23,811 nt of DNA from an uncultured Actinomycetes bacterium. GTDB taxonomy: Bacteria > Actinomycetota > Actinomycetes > Nanopelagicales > Nanopelagicaceae. How positions within the stretch are numbered: position 1 is the stretch's first letter; every line of letters begins with the position of its first letter. A program made the translations under genes and the position numbers. The notes beneath the pieces were generated by a model that was given only the letters and a program-made list of their open reading frames with translations, searched no databases and had not been told where the DNA came from. Positions 15,030-21,639 of the stretch are shown here, one piece after another. Location: assembly GCA_903832395.1 (NCBI GenBank), contig CAILBF010000199.1, positions 1 to 23,811 on the forward strand, read 5' to 3'.

Positions 15030-16448
15030 GTGGCCGTAGAAACCGTGATTGTCCTGGCAGCAGGCGACGGAACACGAATGAAATCTAGCCAAGCAAAAGT
15101 TCTTCACAGCGTTGCCGGTCGTTCGTTACTTGGACATGTACTTGCCGCAGTTGATGAAGTAAATCCTTCGAAAATCTGCGTCGTTGTTGGCGCCAATCGC
15201 ACAAGCGTCGAAGAACACATTGCAGAGATATCGCCATCGGCATCCACCGTCTTTCAAGAAAAACGTGGAGGCACTGGGCATGCAACCCAGTTAGCGCTCG
15301 CAGGCAGCACCCCTAAAGGCACAGTCTTAGTTTTAGCTGGAGATACTCCAATGTTGACGGGTCAATCACTTGTCGCATTTCTTGATGCGCACAACGATGG
15401 AAAATTTGCGGCATCGGTTTTAACTGCCGAGCACCCTGATCCATCAGGTTACGGCCGCATCATTCGCGATGACAGTAATGAACTTTTGCGTATCGTTGAG
15501 GAACGCGACGCCAGCGATGATGAGAGATTTATCTTTGAGATTAATTCAGGGGTTTATGCATTTGATGGCGCTAAGTTAGCCACAGCAATCGGAAAAATCA
15601 CGAACTCAAATGCACAAAGTGAACTTTATTTAACCGATGTTATCGGAATTCTTAAAAGCGAAGGTGAATCAATCGCCGCGATTATGCTCGAAGATTTCAC
15701 TGAAATCTTAGGCGTTAACGACCGTGTTCAATTAGCCGAGAGTGCCGCTTTGTTGCGCGATCGAATTAATGAACACTGGATGCACGAAGGTGTCACGATT
15801 ATCGATCCCACAACTACATGGATAGATTCAACGGCAAGCCTGTCAACGGATGTAACTGTGCATCCAGGCAGTGCCATTTTGGGCACAACAACTATTGCAA
15901 CTGGCGCCGTTATTGGTCCACGAACAACCCTTACCGACTGCGTTGTTAAAGAGGGCGCCGCTGTTCTTGAGTCCATAGCCACCGATACGGTCATTGGTGA
16001 AGGTGCAACCGTTGGGCCATTTACTTATTTACGCAGCGGAACGGTCCTGGGCGATAGTGCAAAGGCCGGAGCCTTTGTCGAAATGAAGAACTCAACCATT
16101 GGTACTGGCTCAAAAGTTCCACATCTTTCCTATGTGGGCGATGCAACCATTGGCGATGGCACCAATATCGGTGCAGCAACAATTTTTGTGAACTATGACG
16201 GAGTTGATAAGCATCACACGACGGTTGGGGACCATGTCCGCATTGGTAGTGACACAATGCTCGTTGCACCGATTTCTATCGGTGATGGGGCATATACAGC
16301 GGCAGGATCTGTCATAACTGAAGATGTTCCCGCTGGAGCAATTGGTGTCGGGCGGGCTAAGCAGAGAAATGTAATAGGTTGGGTTCTGCGTAAGCGCGCA
16401 GGAAGTAAATCTGCGCAAGCAGCCGAAGCAAGCGAGAAGAAAGGCTAA
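15030..16448 (+). CDS. glmU: Bifunctional N-acetylglucosamine-1-phosphate uridyltransferase / glucosamine-1-phosphate acetyltransferase
   Basis: A two-domain protein of 472 residues making UDP-GlcNAc, the entry precursor of peptidoglycan. The N-terminal nucleotidyltransferase domain (about 1-230) opens with VIVLAAGDGTRMKSSQAKVL and includes KRGGTGHATQLAL and VLAGDTPML. After a linker helix, the C-terminal left-handed beta helix (about 255-450) shows hexapeptide repeats such as IGEGATVGPFTY and IGDGTNIGAATIF; H365 in VPHLSYVGDA is the expected acetyltransferase base. GTG start with a leaderless promoter. It is followed 2 nt later by prs, as in many actinobacteria. Confidence 0.96.
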   Translation: MAVETVIVLAAGDGTRMKSSQAKVLHSVAGRSLLGHVLAAVDEVNPSKICVVVGANRTSVEEHIAEISPSASTVFQEKRGGTGHATQLALAGSTPKGTVLVLAGDTPMLTGQSLVAFLDAHNDGKFAASVLTAEHPDPSGYGRIIRDDSNELLRIVEERDASDDERFIFEINSGVYAFDGAKLATAIGKITNSNAQSELYLTDVIGILKSEGESIAAIMLEDFTEILGVNDRVQLAESAALLRDRINEHWMHEGVTIIDPTTTWIDSTASLSTDVTVHPGSAILGTTTIATGAVIGPRTTLTDCVVKEGAAVLESIATDTVIGEGATVGPFTYLRSGTVLGDSAKAGAFVEMKNSTIGTGSKVPHLSYVGDATIGDGTNIGAATIFVNYDGVDKHHTTVGDHVRIGSDTMLVAPISIGDGAYTAAGSVITEDVPAGAIGVGRAKQRNVIGWVLRKRAGSKSAQAAEASEKKG

Positions 16449-16450
16449 AC

Positions 16451-17431
16451 ATGGGCGAAATCCGGTTATCCTCAGAAAAGCGATTGCGTTTATTTTCCGG
16501 TCGTGGATACCCCGAACTAGCCGATGATGTAGCAACCGAACTCGGCGTTGAATTAACACCAACGTCTGCATACGACTTTTCTAATGGTGAAATCTTTGTT
16601 CGCTTTGAGGAATCAGTTCGTGGCTGCGATGCATTTGTTCTGCAAAGCCACACTGCTCCAGTTAATAAGCAGATTATGGAACAACTTATTATGATCGATG
16701 CGCTCAAGCGAGCATCTGCTAAACGCATTACCGTTGTTGCACCTTTTTATGGGTATGCCCGCCAAGATAAAAAGCATCGCGGACGTGAACCTATTTCAGC
16801 GAGATTAATGGCAGATCTCTTTAAGACTGCTGGCGCCGATCGCTTAATGGTCGTAGACCTACATGCATCACAGATTCAAGGTTTCTTCGACGGACCCGTT
16901 GACCACCTCTTTGCACTACCGATGCTGGCTAACTATGTTGGCAGCAAAGTTGATCGCTCTCGTTTAACAATTGTCTCTCCAGACTCAGGACGAGTAAGAG
17001 TCGCTGAGCGCTGGTCAGATCTTCTTGGTGGGTGCCCAATTGCATTTATCCATAAGACTCGCGATCCTCGAATCCCTAATGAATCCGTAGCTGGCCGTGT
17101 AGTTGGTGATGTTCAAGGACAAACATGTGTAGTTATCGATGACATGATCGACACCGCTGGAACAATAACAAAGGCCGTCGATGCTTTATTTGAAGCTGGT
17201 GCAAAGGATGTAATTATCGCCGCAACTCATGGAGTCTTCTCTGGTCCTGCCGTTGAGCGCTTACAGAATTGCAAGGCGTCCGAGGTTGTTATTACAAACA
17301 CGCTTCCGATTTCAGATGATCAGAAATTTGATGGGCTTACGGTCCTGTCTATCGCTCCGTTACTGGCCCGCGCGATTCGTGAAGTCTTTGAGGATGGCTC
17401 AGTTACAAGCCTCTTTGACGGTCATTCTTAA
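16451..17431 (+). CDS. prs: Ribose-phosphate pyrophosphokinase (PRPP synthetase)
   Basis: A 326-residue class I enzyme producing PRPP for purine, pyrimidine, His, Trp and NAD synthesis. Landmarks are LFSGRGYPELADDVA at the N-terminus, YDFSNGEIFVRFEESVRG, PFYGYARQDKKHRGREPISA (catalytic flexible loop), the signature DLHASQIQGFF from D136, and the PRPP-binding loop VVIDDMIDTAGT (D230, D231, D234). The length is normal. It begins 2 nt after the glmU stop with a GAAAGG ribosome-binding site inside the end of glmU, so the two are cotranscribed. Confidence 0.96.
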   Translation: MGEIRLSSEKRLRLFSGRGYPELADDVATELGVELTPTSAYDFSNGEIFVRFEESVRGCDAFVLQSHTAPVNKQIMEQLIMIDALKRASAKRITVVAPFYGYARQDKKHRGREPISARLMADLFKTAGADRLMVVDLHASQIQGFFDGPVDHLFALPMLANYVGSKVDRSRLTIVSPDSGRVRVAERWSDLLGGCPIAFIHKTRDPRIPNESVAGRVVGDVQGQTCVVIDDMIDTAGTITKAVDALFEAGAKDVIIAATHGVFSGPAVERLQNCKASEVVITNTLPISDDQKFDGLTVLSIAPLLARAIREVFEDGSVTSLFDGHS

Positions 17432-17592
17432 GGGCAATTTGCGCTTTCTCATCCTCGCAGGCTAACCTTTGGACTGTTCCGGCGAGGGTATGAATTTACT
17501 TCCGTAATCGACGGTGTGGGTTAATTCTCCTGCTGGGACTTTGTGAAAACACCGAAGCACTCAGAGAAAAAATTATTTAAGGGGAATAAAAA
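17432..17592 (+). promoter_or_regulatory. prs-rplY intergenic region with inverted repeat and strong RBS
   Basis: This 161-bp gap is the largest in the window. It contains an inverted repeat: ATCCTCGC (17451-17458) can pair with GCGAGGGT (17482-17489) with one G-T pair around a 23-nt loop. TTGGAC at 17469-17474 resembles a -35 but no well-spaced -10 follows. Immediately before rplY the sequence is A-rich, and AAGGGGAA at 17579-17586 is a strong ribosome-binding site 6 nt from the ATG. A separate promoter for rplY-pth is likely but cannot be pinned down. Confidence 0.35.
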
Positions 17593-18210
17593 ATGGCAGA
17601 GATCACTATCAACGGCGTCCTTCGTACCGAATTTGGTAAAGGCGCATCACGTCGTGCCCGTCGCGACGGTTTAGTACCTGCCGTTATTTATGGACACGGA
17701 GAAAAGCCACAGCACATCACACTGCCAGCACGCGAACTCGGCGTTGCCCTAAAGCAGTCAAACGTTTTGCTTGACATCGTCATCGATGGAAAAACTGAGC
17801 TCACACTTCCTAAGGCAATCGTCCGTCATCCACTCAAGCAGATTCTTGAGCACATTGACTTAGTTCTTGTTCGCCGTGGAGAAAAAGTTGTCGTTGCAAT
17901 TCCAGTCCACGCAGTTGGAGAGCACGATCGTGATGGAATTCTTGAGCACGTTAACAACACAATCGACGTACGCGTTGAGGCAACTGCAATTCCTAATTTC
18001 CTAGAACTCAATATCTCAGGACTTGCTGCGGGTACTTCACTCTATGCTGGAGATGTAAAACTTCCAGCAGGTGTTGAACTTGAATCAGATCCAAAGATGA
18101 TCGTTGTTCACCTCTCCGAGCGCTCAACTGCCGTTGAAGAAGTAGCTCCAGTAGCGGCTGCACCAGATGCAGCGGCTGCACCTGCAGCACCAGCTGATAC
18201 AGAGAAGTAG
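17593..18210 (+). CDS. rplY: 50S ribosomal protein L25 (CTC form)
   Basis: A long L25/TL5/CTC protein of 205 residues that binds 5S rRNA in the large subunit. The N-terminal L25 domain (about 1-95) begins with EITINGVLRTEFGKGASRRA and contains GLVPAVIYGHGEKP; the second beta domain (about 96-185) includes the NFLELNISGLAAGTSLYAGD stretch; the tail from about 186 is Ala/Pro-rich and acidic (EEVAPVAAAPDAAAAP), as in other actinobacteria. It has the strongest Shine-Dalgarno sequence in the window, as expected for a ribosomal protein. pth follows 26 nt later. Confidence 0.95.
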   Translation: MAEITINGVLRTEFGKGASRRARRDGLVPAVIYGHGEKPQHITLPARELGVALKQSNVLLDIVIDGKTELTLPKAIVRHPLKQILEHIDLVLVRRGEKVVVAIPVHAVGEHDRDGILEHVNNTIDVRVEATAIPNFLELNISGLAAGTSLYAGDVKLPAGVELESDPKMIVVHLSERSTAVEEVAPVAAAPDAAAAPAAPADTEK

Positions 18211-18223
18211 GACGCTTAACCCT

Positions 18224-18229
18224 TACGCT
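18224..18229 (+). promoter_or_regulatory. -10 box for leaderless pth transcript
   Basis: TACGCT lies 7 nt before the pth ATG at 18237, within the 26-bp gap after rplY. No Shine-Dalgarno sequence is visible upstream of pth. Confidence 0.35.
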
Positions 18230-18236
18230 TGTCGTT

Positions 18237-18812
18237 ATGACGTGGCTGGTAGTTGGACTCGGTAATCCGGGTGATCAATATTCTGCCACCCGTCATAACG
18301 TAGGTCAGATGGTCATCAACGAGCTTGTGCGTCGACATAACCTCAAATTGTCAGCACATAAATCCCGCACAGAAATTGCTGCATACAAATTAGGAACTGG
18401 CGACAATACGCAATCAATCATTCTCGCCAAATCTAAAGGCTACATGAATGAAAGCGGCGGCCCAGTAAAGGCGCTAGCTAACTTTTACTCAGTTGAAACC
18501 GATTCAGTAATTGCATTGCATGATGAGCTCGATATTGGCTTTGCTTCAATCCGAAGTAAATTTGCCGGTGGCGATAATGGCCATAACGGTCTTAAATCAA
18601 TGACATCGGCTTTCGGTACCCCTGATTACTTCCGTGTGCGCTTAGGAATTGGTCGCCCGATGGGACAACAAGATCCAGCAGATTTTGTTTTAAAGGCGTT
18701 TTCAAAGGTAGAGCAAAAAGATTTGGGTGAATTCATTTCGCGTGCCGCCGATGTCGTGGAATCTTTAATCACTCAAGGCCTTGAAATAACTCAAACCCGC
18801 TTTAATGGTTAG
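18237..18812 (+). CDS. pth: Peptidyl-tRNA hydrolase
   Basis: A 191-residue enzyme that frees tRNA from peptidyl-tRNAs dropped by the ribosome. GLGNPGDQYSATRHNVG holds N10 and the catalytic H20; KGYMNESGG holds N71; HDELDIG holds D96; and GGDNGHNGLKS is the conserved tRNA-binding loop. The length is normal. It follows rplY, the widely conserved ctc-pth pair. Its stop is 3 bp from the stop of the convergent ppc. Confidence 0.96.
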   Translation: MTWLVVGLGNPGDQYSATRHNVGQMVINELVRRHNLKLSAHKSRTEIAAYKLGTGDNTQSIILAKSKGYMNESGGPVKALANFYSVETDSVIALHDELDIGFASIRSKFAGGDNGHNGLKSMTSAFGTPDYFRVRLGIGRPMGQQDPADFVLKAFSKVEQKDLGEFISRAADVVESLITQGLEITQTRFNG

Positions 18813-18815
18813 TAA

Positions 18816-21530
18816 TTAACCAGTATTTCTTAGGCCTGCAGCGACACCGTTAATTGTCAGCAATAGTGCACGTTGCAGAGTTGAGTCAGTGGAACCTTGC
18901 GAATCCCGCACTCGTTTTAGTAAATTAATCTGGAGCAAGTGAATAGGCGATAAGTAAGCATCGCGTACTTGCAAAGTTCGGGCCAAAATCACTTGATCGG
19001 CAAGTAAGGAATCCTTTTTAGTTAATAGCAAGATTTCAGCAACCGTTAAATCAAATTCAGCTTGGATCGTGTCAAGGAAATGATGCAGTTCGCTGGGTAC
19101 AAGCGCTTGTACATATCGGCGCGCAAGTAAAAGATCGGTCTTCGCTAAAGTCATTTCAACATTACTAATGAAAGCACTGAAGAAGTGCCAATCTTTGAGC
19201 ATGATCGTTAAAACATCGGATTTACCCGCCTCGCGTGCGGCCTTCAAGCCTGAACCAACGCCATACCAACCTGGAACAATCTGCCGTGATTGCGTCCAAC
19301 CAAATACCCATGGGATGGCACGCAGTGAATCAAGTCCACCATGGGCGTCAGGGCGCCTTGATGGACGCGAACCAAGGAAGAGATTTCCTAGCTGTTCAAC
19401 GGGGGTTGAAGCATAAAAATAAGCTGGCAGATCTTTATGATCGATTAATGAGCGGTATGAAGTAAATGCATTGTCGCTAACTAACTGCATACACTCTCCC
19501 CACATTGCCAACGATTCGGAAGATTGGCGCGGTGCACGATTGAGAACGGTTGCTTCAAGGGATGCAGCCATCGTCAACTCAACATGCTCGCGAGCAAGGG
19601 AGGGCAGTGCATATTTATCGCTAATAACTTCGCCCTGCTCAGTCATCTTTATTTGGCCGTCAACTGATCCCCAAGGAAGTGCAATGAGCGCCTCATATGT
19701 TGGTCCACCCCCGCGACCAACTGAACCACCGCGACCGTGGAATAAACGCAACTTAACGCCGTACTTAATTGCAACATCGCGCAAGGAGCGTTGAGCACGG
19801 TGAATCTCCCACTGACTAGTTGCAATTCCAGCATCCTTATTTGAATCCGAGTAGCCAAGCATTACCTCTTGAACATCACCACGCAATGAAACCAATTGAC
19901 GATAAGTGGGATTACTCAATAGCTTTTCAAGTATTTCACCTGCGGCTCGAAGTTCTGCAACAGTTTCAAGAAGTGGAGCAAATCCAATCTGGGCGATTTG
20001 GTCATCAATGTTTACAAGTCCTACTTGACTAGCGATTACGACGGCAGCAATTAAATCATCTGCACCTTTGGTCATTGAAACGATATATGTTTCAATCGCT
20101 TCTGGGCCGAAGCGCTCAATTAAATCTGAAATCGCAAGAAACGTATCGAGCGTTCTCTTACCGGCGGCATCTAGAGATGAAGTATCTAAGTGTGTTCGGT
20201 TTTGTAGTAGTGAGGTCAAAATTTCAAACTTCTCATCGTGGCTCTTGTTCAAGTAGTCAGAGGTTCCAATGACTTGATTTAATACTTGATGGTGGGCATC
20301 GGAATGCTCACGGATATCCATGGTGGCATGGGTAATTCCAAAAGCTGCAACGGTTCTGATTGTGCGCTCTAGTATGCCCGTAGCAATGAGCTCACCTTTG
20401 TGTTCAAAGAGCGAATCACGCATAAGAGTTAGATCTGCTAACAACTCAGAAGTATTTTTGTAATCTCGGTTGGGAACATGTGGGCCATCTTGTGCATGAC
20501 GATTACGGGTAAATGCCAGACGATGCACAATTGCCGTTGCTTTAAGTCGATACGGCTCCTCGGCATTTAAACGGAGGAAACGTGCCTCGAATTCTGGAAT
20601 ATTTGCTAAATCCTTTTCCACTGAAGCCGAGAGTTCCGGAGTTGCCCCAACGATCCGTGTTGAAATCGACAGTAACTGGCGGAGTTCATCCATTGCTGAA
20701 ATGGTCACACGAATTGCGTGACCGACTTGGAGCACCATGGCATCGGTCGTAATTTGCGCCGTAACATTGGGATTTCCATCGCGATCTCCACCAATCCAAC
20801 TTCCAAAAGAAAGTGGCCGGGCGGTAACGTCGATTTCGACGCCAATACGCTTTAGTTCTTTGGAAAATTCATCGAGGACTTCAGGAACTGTAAGCCGGAA
20901 CAAATCATCGAGGTAATACAGCGCGTTCATTGCCTCATCGAGAGGTTCTGGCCGATCTAAACGCAGTTCATCGGTCTGCCATAACAAGTCGATAGTTTCA
21001 GCTAAACGTTCACTGTGAGTTGGGTCGTTTGGATTATCGAGTAAGTCAGCGATTCGACCCATTTTATTAAGAATTGATCGGCGAGCAGCTTCAGTTGGGT
21101 GCGCAGTAAAAACTGGTCGAACCGACATTTCGTTAACCCACATTGAAATCTCTTCTACCGATAATTCATGGCCGGGGGATTGCGACACTAATGCCGTTTC
21201 GATTTTATCGACAGCGCGAGCAATCCATGAACCGCCTTCAATGCGCGTATCGGCAATAACACGAGAGCGGTGAACTTGCTCTGCAACGTTAGCTAAATGA
21301 AAGTAGGTGCTAAATGCGCGCACTAACTGAACTGAATCTTCAACCGAAAGCGTTGCTAAAAGTTCAACGCCGTTTCCCTCACGGACAGCTTTTCGTACTT
21401 TTTCGACGAGTTCGAGAAGTTGCGGGCCCTCTTGGCGCACGAGAGTTTGACCCAATAAATCGCCCAGACGCCGCACATCACTGCGTAGCGCAGCATCATC
21501 TGCGGCAATGGCACCCGGCTGCGTAGTCAT
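18816..21530 (-). CDS. ppc: Phosphoenolpyruvate carboxylase
   Basis: A 904-residue enzyme that adds bicarbonate to PEP to make oxaloacetate, feeding the TCA cycle. Conserved elements are VFTAHPTEAARRS with catalytic H144, SWIGGDRDGNPNV (about 243-256), VMLGYSDSNKDAGIATS (about 553-570), FHGRGGSVGRGGGPTY (about 592-608) and the terminal RNTG typical of PEPC. The length is normal for bacteria. ATG 21530 has GAGAGGA 7 nt upstream. Its presence between pth and mfd departs from the mycobacterial order, where the two lie close together. Confidence 0.96.
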   Translation of the reverse strand: MTTQPGAIAADDAALRSDVRRLGDLLGQTLVRQEGPQLLELVEKVRKAVREGNGVELLATLSVEDSVQLVRAFSTYFHLANVAEQVHRSRVIADTRIEGGSWIARAVDKIETALVSQSPGHELSVEEISMWVNEMSVRPVFTAHPTEAARRSILNKMGRIADLLDNPNDPTHSERLAETIDLLWQTDELRLDRPEPLDEAMNALYYLDDLFRLTVPEVLDEFSKELKRIGVEIDVTARPLSFGSWIGGDRDGNPNVTAQITTDAMVLQVGHAIRVTISAMDELRQLLSISTRIVGATPELSASVEKDLANIPEFEARFLRLNAEEPYRLKATAIVHRLAFTRNRHAQDGPHVPNRDYKNTSELLADLTLMRDSLFEHKGELIATGILERTIRTVAAFGITHATMDIREHSDAHHQVLNQVIGTSDYLNKSHDEKFEILTSLLQNRTHLDTSSLDAAGKRTLDTFLAISDLIERFGPEAIETYIVSMTKGADDLIAAVVIASQVGLVNIDDQIAQIGFAPLLETVAELRAAGEILEKLLSNPTYRQLVSLRGDVQEVMLGYSDSNKDAGIATSQWEIHRAQRSLRDVAIKYGVKLRLFHGRGGSVGRGGGPTYEALIALPWGSVDGQIKMTEQGEVISDKYALPSLAREHVELTMAASLEATVLNRAPRQSSESLAMWGECMQLVSDNAFTSYRSLIDHKDLPAYFYASTPVEQLGNLFLGSRPSRRPDAHGGLDSLRAIPWVFGWTQSRQIVPGWYGVGSGLKAAREAGKSDVLTIMLKDWHFFSAFISNVEMTLAKTDLLLARRYVQALVPSELHHFLDTIQAEFDLTVAEILLLTKKDSLLADQVILARTLQVRDAYLSPIHLLQINLLKRVRDSQGSTDSTLQRALLLTINGVAAGLRNTG

Positions 21531-21562
21531 TGGCCAATCCTCTCAGGTATCGCAGGTGGCGC

Positions 21563-21568
21563 ATAATA
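21563..21568 (-). promoter_or_regulatory. Putative -10 box for ppc
   Basis: Reverse-strand TATTAT about 32 nt before the ppc ATG, with TTACTT at 21586-21591 as a possible weak -35 at 17-nt spacing. The transcript would carry a leader of about 25 nt with the GAGAGGA ribosome-binding site. Confidence 0.4.
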
Positions 21569-21571
21569 AAT

Positions 21572-21577
21572 TAGACT
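21572..21577 (+). promoter_or_regulatory. Putative -10 box for mfd
   Basis: TAGACT, identical to the glmU -10. A transcript starting near 21584 would include the GC-rich hairpin at 21592-21616 in its leader. It lies 3 bp from the ppc -10 on the other strand, so the two promoters may compete for RNA polymerase. Confidence 0.35.
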
Positions 21578-21591
21578 GAATGCTTAAGTAA

Positions 21592-21616
21592 GCCCCCTCC
21601 CATTGGGAGTTGGGGC
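21592..21616 (+). promoter_or_regulatory. GC-rich hairpin in the mfd leader
   Basis: GCCCC-CTCCC (21592-21601) pairs with GGGAG-TT-GGGGC (21605-21616): ten base pairs, loop ATT and a TT bulge. It sits between the likely mfd transcription start and its ATG, 23 nt before the start codon. No T-run follows, so it is not a classical terminator; leader structure or protein site is possible. Confidence 0.4.
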
Positions 21617-21639
21617 CAATAGACGTTTGGGGGCGATTA

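Noticed and set aside
16110..16571. A 153-codon - strand ORF across the glmU-prs junction
   Set aside because: Antisense to the hexapeptide repeats of GlmU and the conserved start of Prs; it has no promoter or ribosome-binding site and no domain.
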